Positions 1 through 11,889 of a DNA stretch of 64,000 bases are shown piece by piece (positions within the stretch are counted from its first letter, which is position 1; each line of letters begins with the position of its first letter). The DNA is from Kuschelorhynchus macadamiae (Eukaryota; Arthropoda; Insecta; Coleoptera; Curculionidae): contig JAUTXW010003818.1 in assembly GCA_030620095.1 (NCBI GenBank), forward strand, positions 300,001 through 364,000, written 5' to 3'. A program made the translations under genes and the position numbers. The notes under the pieces are model-generated. The model ran no database searches. It saw only the letters and a list, made by a program, of their open reading frames with translations, and was not told the DNA's origin.

Positions 1-757
1 CTACGAGATCTGTACACTGTATGTTCAGTGTGTACCAGTCCACCTTCGAGGAAAGTTATCTTCTATCTCTTGCCAATGGAACATTTTCCATCAGTTGTGG
101 AATAACTTTCTCAAGGATTTCTAGGTACCGACACGTGACATCTACTTCAAAAATTCTATAGTCTTTGCGTCTGCCAAAAATGAAACACGAGACCCCAACC
201 CCAAAGCGTCTGCCAAAAATGAAACACGAGACCCCAACCCCAAAGCGCCCTCAAAAACTAAATGGTGATTTTCTGCGGACCAGTTTCTTGTATTTTGGCA
301 ACTGCAAATTCCAGATAACGAGTCTGCCAAAAGATTCATTAGAATGGATTTGTTGTAAATACCATTGGCCAAACAAAATTTGGCGCTCGGCATCGCCGAG
401 GTGTAAATGTTGAACTATGTAGAATTTATATGGGTGATACTTATATTTTGGCAAAATTCTTTCAGCATCAGACTTGGATACACCAAATGAAGGCGCCGCT
501 TTTACATAACCCAATACGTTTATTTCTTTTCTCTCTCTATCTTGTTTGATGTATACTTTAGGACGGGGCTGGATAAATGATCTGTGCTCTACTACATTTG
601 ATTTAAGTTGGGCAAATATGTCTCGGAAAGGTTGCCGTCACTCTGAACTCTAATTTGAACAAAAAGGACTCCTAAGATATTATCCTAACCATAGCGCTCA
701 AAATACGTTATTTTTGAAAAGCCAACATTATTCCTAATAAATATAAAGAATAATATA
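1..757. other. Spacer, no gene recognised
   Basis: No coding region is supported. Short open frames on both strands overlap a tandem repeat and resemble no family I know. A small perfect hairpin (CTCGGC-ATC-GCCGAG) lies near 386-400. The rest is AT-rich spacer. Confidence 0.5.
167..247. repeat. Two-copy 39-bp tandem repeat
   Basis: A 39-bp unit beginning GCGTCTGCCAAAAATG is repeated twice back to back (167-205 and 206-244), followed by the first bases of a third unit. The copies look identical, so the duplication is recent. It creates short repetitive open frames on both strands that are not genes. Confidence 0.9.
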
Positions 758-960
758 CAGGGTGTCCCATTTATTAAAACTAATCTGACCTCGTTTCCTT
801 ATTCTGAAAGCGAAAACTACAACCCTTTATCTTAATAAGGAAGACACCCCCGCAAAAAAATTACTACATGCTTCACTTTTCTTGATGAACGGAAGAATTC
901 ATAGCGAGAGAAGTTCCGGGTAGAGCCAATTAACCAATTTTTTTATTTTTTCACAAAAGA
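758..960 (+). repeat. Mariner-type terminus and dispersed-repeat fragment
   Basis: After a TA at 756-757 the sequence reads CAGGGTGTCCCATTTATTAA, a typical Tc1/mariner-type or MITE terminus. The segment at about 870-955 (ATTCATAGCGAGAGAAGTTC and flanks) recurs in diverged form at about 5000-5085 and 60115-60190. No opposite terminus was identified, so this is a partial element. Confidence 0.45.
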
Positions 961-1744
961 TGAAATATAAGATTTTATTCATACAAGAAATATCTAAAAA
1001 TATTTTACATATAGAATTATAAATATGCGGTCAATTTTTTTTTGATAAATTATTTTTCCCTTCTGCAAATTCCGTTACCGACATTTAAAAATTAGAAAAT
1101 CGTTTACGTGTAGCCGATAATACTTTATCTTTTCAAGTGAAATTGAAAATTAAATATTTAAAAATTTAATCCGATCCTTGAAAATTCGCATAAAACAGGT
1201 GCGATAGATGGTTTGCTGTCGGGATCTTTACACATCGTTGGGTTTAATACGTAGAATTAATCTAGCATTATGAAATGCGCGAAAAATGCACGTATTAAAC
1301 GATCGCAGAATCATAAATTAAAATTTATTTATTCAAATGAATAGTGATTAGTGCCGCCGCTTATACCCCACGTGCGGTTTCGCCTCGAAAGAGAAGTTTC
1401 GCACAATGAAACATTTATCATTATAATTATTGGGTTCTTTAAAATTATAATTGCAAAGTTTGTTAAGTTAATCTGGTAGTTAGATTAATAATAAAAAATA
1501 TATTTATTTTTTATAGAGTAAGACAAACCAGATATGCTATAATTGCAAATTTCGGAAAAAAACGCTTGTACAGCTAAAGGACCACTATAGAAATATAAAG
1601 GAGGCTAGCGCTTTTATAGATCCATAACCCTATATAATTTACACGGCGGCGCGCGGCATTGTATTAGGAAACTATACAAAATATACCTCTGAATTAACAA
1701 GCTTGCAGGTATTTAATTTTACTTCTAATATTTAATTTAATTTT
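961..1744. other. AT-rich spacer
   Basis: I see no gene, repeat boundary or RNA here. There is a slightly GC-richer patch at 1350-1400 and a short CG-rich run (GGCGGCGCGCGGC) near 1644-1656, neither interpretable alone. Confidence 0.4.
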
Positions 1745-2320
1745 GAATCACTTTCAGTTAACCGCCCAAATACAGGTCTGGTAACATCTCAATACTTCGG
1801 CAACTTTGATTGTGACCTTGACCAATTTTTTAACCACTTTCAGTTAACCTATTGCTTTAAAATGTTGTACACATATATAGGATCTACACTTAATCATTTA
1901 AGTCTATTTTTGATCCACACATATAAAGTTTCGATGGTAGTACAGAAATTTTATGACGTTAACCGCAACTTTGATTCATCTTGCAAGTCAATTTTGGGTC
2001 ATTTGAACTTGACCTATTGCTTTGAAATTTTGTACACGTATGTACATATCCATCCATCTTATAAGTACATTTTGAACCACTTCAAATTAACATATTGCTT
2101 CTAAATCTTTCAAGATAATTTCTACCCTCCTACCTATTGCTCTGAAATTTAGTGCACGTATACCAGTCAGATGATAATACATATTGTTGCACATTTTATT
2201 ATCTTGACATACAGCGTGATGTTCAATAATGTTTCAAATCGATTTTTAACCACTTCTGCTTAATCTATACCTAATCAAAATTTTTTACACGTACTAAAAA
2301 ATGCACTTAGTGACCTTGAC
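1745..2320 (+). repeat. Degenerate tandem array
   Basis: Variants of a unit containing ACCTATTGCTTTGAAATTTT followed by GTACACGTATRTA recur at about 1845, 2018, 2090, 2130 and 2260, each often preceded by a variant of AACCACTTYAGTTAA. Spacing is irregular (about 50-170 bp), so this is an old, rearranged array. The small open frame at 1862-2104 is a by-product of the repetition. Confidence 0.55.
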
Positions 2321-3297
2321 CGTCTTTTTTTTACGTCTAATAATACTGCGCCTCTAATCTGCTGCAATCCAAGTTGGCGCCCTGGTACAATTACACTACC
2401 AGAAAAAAATTGTCGCCTAAAAAAAAGTCCTCACTTTTTGTTTTGTTTATATATTTCACAAACATAACACCTTCAACAAGAAATAATTATAATAACCTAA
2501 GACTTTGTGATAAAAAAAACTGCAAGAATTTTGTAATGGGTGATATTTCAATATGATACAGGTGGCGAGCTTTGAAAGTATGTTAAATTATTACCTGCAT
2601 CGCTATCAGTATTTTGTAATAGCTGAAAATTAGTTTACTACTTAATTATCATATTTAATCAATGAAAAAAAAAACTTCAGTTTAATGGAACATACGCAGT
2701 CAGCAGTCGGTTGACGTGCGGATATTGAGCGTACACCCTTAACACTACATCATATTGGAATATGTAGTTTTTTGTCACGAGCTCTCCTGTTATACCGTTT
2801 TGTTCATTCATTCGGTATCCACTTGTCCAGCTTCGACGTGCCTTACTTACAGTTTGAGAGCTGATGCATTAATCATGATATTGAGCTAATAAAATATAAA
2901 TTTAAACATTTTTTAAAAACAGGCTTTTATTTAAAAAAGTGTACTTGTAAAGAATAAAGTAATTTTTTTTCGGTTAATATATCAATCTAGATAACTCATT
3001 TATTTAATCACAAATCGTATGCCAACAGTCCCAGGGCCCATAGGTGGCACCTACAATTTACAGGTGGGTGTACAGAGAAAAAATCTTAACTTATACTACT
3101 AATGCGCCAATAAAAACTAAGTTGCCTAAATCTGCTTTTGAATGGTTCTAATAACATATATAACATAATATCAACATTTGGAAAGTGGGCATTATACAAA
3201 GTTATCAGCCGGTTCAAGTGAGAGTGCATATCCAAATTAGACCTATAAAAACAGAGAGCAATTAGAACAGTCAGTGTAGCTATTATTATTTTATAAT

Positions 3298-3298
<1 letters not shown>
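2321..3298. other. Spacer
   Basis: AT-rich sequence with no coding potential I can defend. A short GC-richer patch lies near 3025-3070 (CCCAGGGCCCATAGGTGG). Nothing else is recognisable. Confidence 0.4.
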
Positions 3299-3337
<39 letters not shown>

Positions 3338-3352
3338 ATAGTTTTAAGTACC

Positions 3353-3422
<70 letters not shown>
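3299..3422. repeat. (TA)n microsatellite
   Basis: Two long TA runs (about 3300-3333 and 3351-3422) are separated by a short interruption. This is a simple-sequence repeat likely to vary in length between individuals and to be hard to assemble exactly. Confidence 0.95.
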
Positions 3423-3426
<4 letters not shown>

Positions 3427-3799
3427 AATTTTATTTATGAATTATCCACCAATAAAACATCGTACCTACGCGAATTCTTCACGGTTTTCGAGAGAATGGC
3501 GAATGAAACTTCAAAACTGTCAATGTATAATACCATTCTTTAAAAAACAATTGAAGATAAATACAGTTAAATATTATCCATGCTGCTTGTAATGCAATTA
3601 ATTTCATTCATTAGTTAGGGCACTTCCAGTTTACCCGCAAACGTACAGAAAAACAATTTCAAACGATATTTTTTCGCTTGATTTTAATGGGAGGACCTAT
3701 AAAACTAATCAAGATCTAAATACCTAAACAGCTTTAAATATTCTTCATGTACAATATCCTATACCCATACCAAATACTTTTTTAAATATCTCTATTTAA
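3423..3799. other. Spacer
   Basis: No gene is visible between the TA tract and the satellite-bearing repeat that follows. Confidence 0.4.
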
Positions 3800-4960
3800 A
3801 CTATGCGATTACATTTTTCAGATCTTTACGTATCAGAGTCTCTGGATACCGAAAAACATTTTTCTCAATTTCGTCGATCTTTCGGTCTGTCCGCGGCATA
3901 ACTAAAAAACTACTTACCCGATTGACTTTAAATTTTTGACAAAAACTAAGGGTCATATGGGGATGACCTGGTAACATTGTGGTAAAAATCCAATATGGCG
4001 AAAAAGAACGGCGGCCTAATGAAGTGTTAAAAAAAGTATTACAAAAAAACTACTTATCCAGTTTACATCAAATTTTACACAAATATCAAGTACTGTACAG
4101 CAATTAACTGTTAACATTTTTGTACGACTTCAAACTGGCGAAACAAAATGGCGTCTTAATGAAATATTTAAAAAGTTAGCCTTGACAAACTACATAATGG
4201 AATGATTTTAAATTTAGTGCAATAACAAATTGTGGTCTAGAGGTGAACTGGTATAAATGTGGTACAAATTCAATATGGCGGCAAAATAAAATATTGAATA
4301 ATCGTGAAAAAAGTCACCCTCTTACATATCTTCACGTTTTAGCGTCTGTCGCTCTATCTTTCTATCAGTTCGTGGCATGTCTAACAAACTACTTACTCGG
4401 TCGACTTCAAATTTTGGTCAAAAGTTAATATTTAAAATCCAATATGGCGCAACAAGATGACGGCATAGTGCTTATCCAATTTATCTAAAATTTTATCAAA
4501 AATCAAGTATTATGTAGGAACCAACTGGTAAAATTTTGGTATGAATCCAAGATGGCGGAACAAAATGGCGGCTTAATAAAATATTTAAAAATTCAGTATG
4601 AAAAAACTACTTAATGGAATGATTTCAAGTTGTGTGCCATAACTATATTGCAAAAAACAAGTGTTACTTAGGAACGAACTGGCAAAATTTTGGTATGAAT
4701 CCAAAATAACAACAAAACATAATGGCGTGTTAATTAAATATTTAAAAAATCAGCCTAAAAAACTACTTAAATGTGATATAGCGATAAAATGGCGATGTTT
4801 GTCACTTTAAAAACTACGTATTCACTTTATTTTAAATTTTGGCAAAAAATCCAATGTAATATAGGTAGAAACATTAAAGATTTAAGAAAGAGAGAAAGAT
4901 TTTGGTAGGTTTCCAAAATGGTGGAACAAAATGGCGCCCAATAAATATATTTGAAACGAC
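3800..4960 (+). repeat. Satellite-bearing dispersed repeat, copy 1
   Basis: The segment opens with a leader (CAGATCTTTACGTATCAGAG, then CTGTCCGCGGCATAACTAAA). It is followed by degenerate monomers of roughly 110-210 bp, each with a variant of GGCGGAACAAAATGGCGGCC, a 'TTAAAAA' stretch, 'ACTACTTA', and a 'CAAATTTT' block. Monomer cores are near 4010, 4139, 4278, 4446, 4555, 4709 and 4920. The same family occurs at 5478-6160, 34530-34880, 39780-42040 (minus) and 58150-59510. No protein is encoded. It is probably a non-autonomous element carrying an internal tandem array; its class is unknown. Confidence 0.75.
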
Positions 4961-4989
4961 AGTATATATCTGTTACCGAACTAAATTGG

Positions 4990-5085
4990 GTCATACTTCT
5001 CTTATCCTAATAAAAGGAAAGATTCATAACGAGGAAAAGGGGGTAAAGGAATTTTACCGATTTTTTTACTTTAGACTGATAAACT
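4990..5085 (+). repeat. Dispersed-repeat fragment
   Basis: It contains AAAGATTCATAACGAGGAAA and downstream sequence resembling 870-955 and 60115-60190. Its family is unknown. It directly follows the satellite-bearing repeat. Confidence 0.4.
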
Positions 5086-5477
5086 GTAAATATTACATTT
5101 CTTATCTAAGGTGAGTGTGAAACAAATAAACGTCACAGCACAGCATTCTTGTATTAATGTTGCAAATTCTTAGGTGCAGAATTATTATTATTATTATTAC
5201 TATTTTATTATTCGTTCAATGTCGATTTCGGAATCAAATAATGTTGACTGTAAAACACAAGATGTATTACCAATAGAATTAAAGCTATTTAAGTAATAAA
5301 AAACAAAGAAATGGAATTATCCCTATTATATAAGATCTTCAATACGTTGTCCATTAACTTCATGACACATACGAATTCTTTTTATTTGTCTTGGATCTAT
5401 ATCTTTAACGCTCATTGAAATCCCATTAATAAGATCCAATTGTTAAAGCGAAGAATCTGCATATAAGATCGACGGCC
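5086..5477. other. Spacer
   Basis: AT-rich, with a short ATT/TTA trinucleotide run near 5180-5200. No gene is visible. Confidence 0.4.
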
Positions 5478-6160
5478 ATGTCTCTTTACTTCCCTCGTAA
5501 GTATTGTAATCGCATAAAAATCACCCTCCCAGATTTTTGCAGATCGTTACATTTTACGGTTCCTGGACCCCGAAAAACATGTTCTCTCATTTCCGTCAAT
5601 CTGTCGGTATGTTGTTCGGTCTGTACGCGGCATAGCTCAAAATCTGCTTATCCAATTTTACTTAATTAATTTATTTCAGCCAAAAATCAATAGTCATATG
5701 AGGATAAAATGGTTACACTTTATTAATATTATTATTATTATAATATATTAAATATTATTAAGAAACTACTTATCGAACGGACGGGCAAAAATAAAGTATG
5801 ATGTAGAGATAATCTGGTAAAATGTATGTATAAATTTATAATGGCGGATCACAATGGCGGTCTAGTTAACACCCGTATTCACTAAAGAGGTTTAAATTAA
5901 GACCAGGCCTAACTGGACAGTTGTAGGTTTAAGGTGACATTTTTAACAATTGAACAAATAATTTTTCTAAATGTCACAATTACAAAATGACATTGTCATA
6001 AGCGAAACATAACTGGCGAACTAATAGTTTTAAGTACCATGGCAACTAGACTTCGTCTATCTCTTAAACCTTTTTAGTGAATACGGGGGTAAATGTTTAA
6101 AAATGCAGTGATAAAAACTACTTATACATATTGTCTTGAAATCTTACACAAAATTCATGT
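5478..6160 (+). repeat. Satellite-bearing dispersed repeat, copy 2 (interrupted)
   Basis: This copy has the same leader as the one at 58150 (CTTCCCTC, then AAAAATCACCCTCC, then CTGTCGGTATG), followed by two ATGGCGG monomer cores near 5840-5860. It is cut at 5869 by a 220-bp MITE and resumes at 6090 with AAATGTTTAAAAATGCAGTG, as expected from the family pattern. The small open frame at 5478-5669 lies in the leader and is not a gene. Confidence 0.7.
5870..6089. mobile_element. piggyBac-like MITE inside satellite repeat
   Basis: The left end reads CACCCGTATTCACTAAA. The reverse complement of the right end reads CCCCCGTATTCACTAAA, and similarity continues into GGTTTAA. The left flank is TTAA (5866-5869) and the right flank TAAA (6090-6093). 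That fits a piggyBac-type TTAA insertion with one later substitution, although other superfamilies remain possible. The interior is non-coding. The host satellite repeat continues across the insertion, which supports the boundaries. Confidence 0.65.
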
Positions 6161-6188
6161 GTACGTTCTTTTTGAAATGATTTTTAAT

Positions 6189-6362
6189 TGATTTTCATGT
6201 ATTTAGTGTGGATTACCGTGACCCAATATCGACAATTATGCCTGTTAACTTTTCCATTCAAAAAAGTTGCTTCGTCAGAAAAAATAATTATATTGACAAA
6301 ATTTAGATTGGTATTGCAACGTTCCATCATGAGATTTCAAGTGCCTATCGTGATCGTTCTCA
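6189..6362 (-). pseudogene. Mariner transposase fragment, inverted copy
   Basis: This 174-bp block is the exact reverse complement, as far as I can read, of 8710-8883, part of a decayed mariner transposase on the plus strand. The fragment therefore encodes transposase sequence on the minus strand, covering the region up to and just beyond the first catalytic aspartate (SDEATF). The flanks share nothing with the 8.7-kb locus, so only this internal piece was copied or retained. It cannot make a functional protein. Confidence 0.8.
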
Positions 6363-7997
6363 AAATTGATATAAAAATTCATTTAAATAATACGCAGGCC
6401 TATCCAAAGCTGTACACTCTGGAATAAAAGTGGTAGCGTACGTACTTTTATATATTTTTATAATATAATTATACTTATAATTGTTGTACTTAATAAACTG
6501 CGGCAACAAAGCCCAGTGAAGCAAATCTAAACCAAACCGAGTTTGAGGTCAAATTTCTCGGTCTGCCAATCCCTGAAGGTCGAATATTCTTCGACAGCTG
6601 AACAAAGCTTTATCGAGGAAATAAAATGTTAAATATTCCATGGGATATTCAATAGTTTATAAAAAAACCTAATTATATAATAATAAATGAAATATTAGTG
6701 ACACCAAAAGAAAATAGCTTATATTGAAAAACGTTAAAAAGAAAGTTAATTGATTTTTTATTTTTATCTTTTTTTGTTATTTGCATGAAGTTGATTGCTA
6801 TATTTATTGGCTTCTCAGATATTACAGGTATTTTAGTAAAACAATGATGTTTTAGAATATACCTTTCCTTGATACTTAAACAACCTCTTTTCTCATATAT
6901 TAATTTAAATCAAAAGTATCTAAAAATTATAAATAATTTAAAAAAATGTTCCAAAGCAATTTCCTAATTGAGAAAAAATTATTCTACTAAGATTTTATTG
7001 GATCTCAAAAACCAATGTTTTAATCAATTTGATGCAAATAATAAAAAAATTTAGAAATAGAATAATTTTATTTTACCAAATTTTGATATCTAAATTCATT
7101 CCACAGAAATCAGCGTTTTGAGTTTATGTGAAACACCCTGTACACTAAATAACAAAAATGCCTTAAAAAAGAAGTGTTTTTAAAATTTTAGATTTTTAAA
7201 CTTCGTTTCTTCTTGGCGTCGCGATGCTAATACTGATCGATTTTATTTTAGTCGTTAATAATTACATTTACCCCATTAAAGAAACTTGATAAACTCGTTT
7301 ATTCTCGAGAAAAAGGGATTTGGAATTTTAAGTGATACACCTTGATTTATACAGTACCTTTCTAAAGTCTTGCATATATCGTATTAAAATGTAAGTAATT
7401 ATTTTTGACACAAATATTAAAACTAGTTGCACTTTTTTTTACATTAAGATTAAATATACAGAATGATCCGTTTAGGGGCTGTGATATCGTTGGTAATTCT
7501 CCTTAGTGTGTGTTATTCAATCTTATATAACGCAAGAAAAACAATCTAAACCAATGGTTTGGTCGAGTGTCTCAAAAAAGCGGGGCAGTTCTCAATTTTT
7601 ATTTTTTAGACAAAATACCCTTTTCTTTAATATTTCATAGAGGAAAAATCTATACCTAGTTTTACCAGTTTTTGAAATACTGATGTTTGAAAGCTGACAA
7701 TTTCAGATTTTGAGAGAAAGTAAAATCTGAACGATATGATTTATATTATAATGGATTGCACATTCATATCTTAGTTTTTGTGCTTTATCGATATAACACC
7801 CAAATTTAAAATGCATTAGTTTTTTATTTTTTGTTGGTAGATTAAATCCATTCTTGTTTAGGATAGAAGGCAACTAAAGTCTTTGATACTCATAATCCGC
7901 TTTGCAAAAAGTCAGATCGTTTAGATTGTGTAGGCTCTTAAAATCTAAAACAGTCAATCCCCAAAGGTCAATATTTCGAAAACCGAGGAACTATGTA
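6363..7997. other. Spacer with isolated transposon ends
   Basis: No gene is visible. Isolated Tc1/mariner-like termini occur at 7131-7142 (AAACACCCTG then TA) and, more weakly, near 7335 (GATACACCTTGA). A partly matching pair (GTGTCTCAAAAAAGCGGG at about 7567, reverse complement near 9950-9975) might mark a larger decayed element, but its interior arms do not align. Confidence 0.35.
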
Positions 7998-8379
7998 CAG
8001 TGTGTAACAAAAGTAAGGAAATGGCGAATTATCTCAAGTACCGCTTACTTGAATTTAATGAAAATACTCGTGAAAAATTGTACACTTTGGTATCAAATTA
8101 TGCCGGATTCAAATCCGCATTGCTGCCAAGTTTACCGTTTTTCTTTTATAAAAGGAAAGTTTTTTTTAATGGAACACCCTATATTATATTACTCTTTTAA
8201 AATCTGCGTAAATTTCTCGATTCTTTTTATGAAAGTCAACAGTTTTAGCAAAAATAAGGATCTAATATCTATCTATTTAATGTACTACCTTTTATTAAAA
8301 TACCTGCACACAAAAGGTTACCTGATATTTTTAACAATGTCAATTTTGTTGATTGGATCGTTTAACCAAAACACAAAAA

Positions 8380-9175
8380 AATTATACTGGGTAATGTGGA
8401 TAGAATGCGAAACCTGCAAAATGTTTATAACATTTTTAATGATAAATATCCTAACAAAAATCCAATATCTTAATCTACCGGAAGTAAAATTAACAAAAAT
8501 TTTCATGAAACTGGAAAGGTAAAAAATACTGTCCATTCTGGCAGACCTAAAAGCGCAACAGATGGTGGCTCTCAATGTTTTAACCAGTTTAGAATAAAAT
8601 CCGCATCTTTCTACCAGAACATTAGGAAGAGAAAATGACGTCTCATGTCCGTAGACCGACCAAAAACCGAAAAGTTTCATCCATACATAACTTTGGTGCA
8701 AGAATTCTCTGAGAACGATCACGATAGGCACTTGAAATCTCATGATGGAACGTTGCAATACCAATCTAAATTTTGTCAATATAATTATTTTTTCTGACGA
8801 AGCAACTTTTTTGAATGGAAAAGTTAACAGGCATAATTGTCGATATTGGGTCACGGTAATCCACACTAAATACATGAAAATCATACACAATTTCCCCAAA
8901 ATATAAATGTTTATTGTGGTATAAATGGAGCAAAAATAATCGGTCTCTTCTTCATGGAAGACACATTAACTGGAGAAAGATATTTAAATATTTTAAGAAC
9001 CGAAATTGACCCAGCTATTACAGAACTATTTCCGAATAACCGTAAGTTCCTTACTTTACATGCTGTATTAAATATTTAAGTTGAATTTTTTAGGTAATGG
9101 TGCACCAAATTATGAAATATCGTTTCCATCGGAATGGTGCTCCACCGCATTTTAGTCGGAATGTTCGGAAATATA
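8380..9175 (+). pseudogene. Decayed mariner transposase, left copy
   Basis: Reading across stops and frameshifts shows the family order: a helix-turn-helix segment (FNDKYPN, then HETGKVKNT, then SGRPKSATD), a second helix region (LSTRTLGREND), the first catalytic motif (FSDEAT), the linker (GAKIIGLFFMEDTLTGERYL), and the second catalytic motif as NGAPPHFS. In the last motif the expected D of DGAP reads N. A 52-bp GT-AG interval at about 9042-9093 sits inside the gene and may be an old intron. Sequence similarity stops near 9175, before the third catalytic residue. Several stops, including one in WKS*QA, make it non-functional. Confidence 0.75.
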
Positions 9176-9334
9176 TTAGACATTTTTTTTTTGTTGTATT
9201 AGGTATTTCTTTTTGTATTGTATTGTTTCCGTTGTTTTTTACAACCTACTTTTGAATTTGAAACACTGTTTTGTCTTGCTAGTGTTTTGGTAACAAGATG
9301 AGGAATTATTGTGCTTTCCGGTCGGCCAGAACGT

Positions 9335-9475
9335 ACATCAAATCATCTTTTACCTTTCCAGTATCACGAATTTTTTTGTTAATTTTACTTACAGTAAATT
9401 AAGTTATTGGATTTCTGAGAGGATATTTGTCATTAAAAATGTTGCAGGTTTCGTATTCTATCCACAAGTTTTATT
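9335..9475 (-). pseudogene. Mariner transposase N-terminal fragment, right copy
   Basis: On the minus strand this segment matches the helix-turn-helix coding region of the left copy (8390-8570). The matched words include GGATAGAATACGAAACCTGC and ACTGGAAAGGTAAAAGATG. It continues outward (minus direction reversed) into the shared leader to 9904. It is truncated after the N-terminal region and carries several indels, so it is a dead fragment. Confidence 0.65.
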
Positions 9476-9904
9476 AGTTTAATTAAAATTTCAATTCTTC
9501 AGGTTTCAGTTAAACGATCCATTTTTGTGAATCAACAAAATTATCAAACCTATCAGGTAACCTTTTGTGTGGAGGAATTTTAATAAAAAGTTATACATTA
9601 AATGATGGATATTAGACTTATTATTTATTTCTCTTATTTTCGCAAAAACTGTTGACTTTCATAAAAAGTGCTCTTAATAAAAAGTATTGAGAATTTTCGA
9701 CAGATTTTAGAAAAGTACTACAATATAAGGTGTTGTAGTAGTGTGTGATTTTTTTTTTATAACAGAAAAACAGTAAACTTGGCAGCAATGCGGAACTTGC
9801 CATTAGATCCAGCATAATTTCGTACCTAACTGAGCATATTTTCATTAAATTCAGGTGAGCGGTACCTGAGATATTTCGCCGTTTCCCTACTTTTGTACAC
9901 GCTG

Positions 9905-11889
9905 CTTACATAGAATATGCTACATGAAAAATGTCTAATGCTCACCTATGTCCCGCTTTTCTGAGACACCCTGTGTAGTGTATGAAATATTCCAAAATAT
10001 AACAAAGATAGAAACAAAATAGTCGATCTGGACGTTTTTTGAGCTTCTTTTCTAAATATGGTACAAATATTTCCATTTAAAAATTCCACCCTGAACGTGA
10101 TTTTCATAATCTATAGATTCCGGGTTTTTAAAGAACGGCGTGCTTCTAAGTTTTGTATCCAAATTATTTCATGTTTATTACGATATAATACAATTTATTT
10201 TAATACATTCTTATTAATGATAGTTGATTATATTAAGATTAAAATAGAGTTTAACTTGTGTCCATTCATGAAATAAAAAAAAACATTCTCTTCAATCACT
10301 GACAAGTGGCCTCTGGATGCGACAAAAGCCTGTAATGAAAGTCAAAATAACAACGGGTCGACTTGTTCGTGACAAACTCGGGCAATTAAACACAATCCCT
10401 GACTAATTGACAGTTTGATTGCACCCCCGCAGTTCATATGTGCCGTTATTTAGCATGTTCTTGTCTTGTCACTGTTCAGGAAATTAGAATAAACGCAGGG
10501 GTGCCGGAGCAGAAACTTTCATTTTCAGTAGCCTAATGATTAGGAATCAAGTGCTTTATATAAGGTAGTTGAACTTGTATGTTAAAAAATTGAAATATCC
10601 CAGTTGGTTGTATTGGCTTATGGAAATTTCGCGCGCAGAGAGTACGCTGTCACAGCAAAGACAATTTTTTTTATAACATGAGTTAATGAACTCCGTTGGC
10701 CTTCTTCTTTCTTGTCTAAATTAGTTTAATTTAATTAATTTCACAACACAAAAAATCCATAAAGTAATAAATGCTGAAGTTATGACAATGAGATGACAGA
10801 GATAACCGAATTTGATTACATGCCTAAATCTGGCACGCAAATAAGGTAAATAATTTTTTACTTTGTCTGTTTATGCCAAAAGACCAACCATACTAATTGG
10901 CAGGAACAAAAAACTAAAAAAAAATTAAGATCAAGCCGTTCCGGTTGAAAATGAGACTCATTATAATACTTTCTTGCATAAACTATCCACTCCCCTCAAA
11001 AAATACAGAGTAAAACTAATTTTTTCGTTATATTATTTTTAAATTCAATTGCTGTTTCAATTTTATCTTTGGATACCCCGAGAAAGATAGAAGCCAAGCA
11101 AAATTGATTCAATATGAGAGAAATAAAAATTGGGTGAGTCCTTTACGTGAAACACGCCATTTATCACAAAAAGTCGAATTTTGATCATTCTACTAAGAAG
11201 TAACATAACAAAATAACAACTCATCTTTATACGAAATAAACACAATCTACACAGAACGGTTCTTCCGGTTCTAAGACAGTTATGCTCAAGCGCGGCTTTA
11301 CGGTTCTTCAACTCAAACCAGATATATAAAATATTTTTATACTAGACGTTTTAGTATGGAATTTCAAATTAAGGTTTAAAATATCTTAAAGAATCAATGG
11401 AAAAGTCCAATCACGCTTCTATGTTATGATTTAGGGGATTTTTGACTGTTTCATATTTTTACTGGATTTTTTTACATCAGCTAATTTCCTTTCGACCCAC
11501 AGGACCGTAACGAATAATAATAAAGTGCTTTCAGGATAGATCAAAAAGTCATTAAGCCACGGTGTTAAAATAATTATTGGATCTTCGCCTGTCAAAAGAT
11601 TTGTAAATGTTGAACATATTCTATGGTGGTTTTAGTTGAGAAAAAAATTCGTGAAGGTATAAGTGGGATGCACAGTAATTGAAAATGTACGGAAAAACGA
11701 GAACATCTAAAAAATTGCTTTAATTAAATGTATGGAAAGTGCTCTTGATGACAATAAGTAATGAAATTGTGTCCGTGAACAAATAATAGATATAATCAAA
11801 AACAAAACAATATATAATATAGTGGAAGAGAGTTTTTGCACTACCCCGTTTAAAATTAAATTTAAATGTCTTTAAATTGCGTTGATATA
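9905..11889. other. Spacer with a GC-richer patch
   Basis: No open frame resembles a known protein. Isolated mariner-like ends occur at 9966-9975 (GAGACACCCTG) and 11149-11163 (minus, GGCGTGTTTCACG). The patch at 10290-10580 is less AT-rich and non-repetitive by eye, and ends with TTTATATAAGG (about 10556-10566), a TATA-like word without supporting context. Otherwise AT-rich. Confidence 0.35.

Larger units (their letters stand above)
7998..9904. mobile_element. Composite of two decayed mariner 5' halves, head to head
   Basis: The left arm (7998 to about 8570, plus) and right arm (about 9335-9904, minus) are diverged inverted copies. Both contain a roughly 370-bp leader followed by the start of the same transposase gene. 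The left terminus follows a TA (7996-7997) and reads CAGTGTGTAACAAAAG. The reverse-complemented right terminus begins CAGCGTGTACAAAAG. Because coding sequence is included in both arms, this is better explained as two truncated copies in inverted orientation than as one element with ordinary terminal repeats. Confidence 0.65.

Noticed and set aside
7902..8522. 206-codon plus-strand open frame
   Set aside because: It covers the mariner leader and start of the gene in the wrong frame. The transposase motifs are read in another frame.
8318..8899. 193-codon minus-strand open frame
   Set aside because: It is the antisense of a decayed plus-strand mariner transposase. Its inverted copy at 6188 explains the repeated protein sequence.
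7564..9975. Outer transposon with GTGTCTCA-AAAAGCGGG ends around the mariner composite
   Set aside because: Only about 20 bp at the tips match and the inner sequence does not align. Possible but unsupported.
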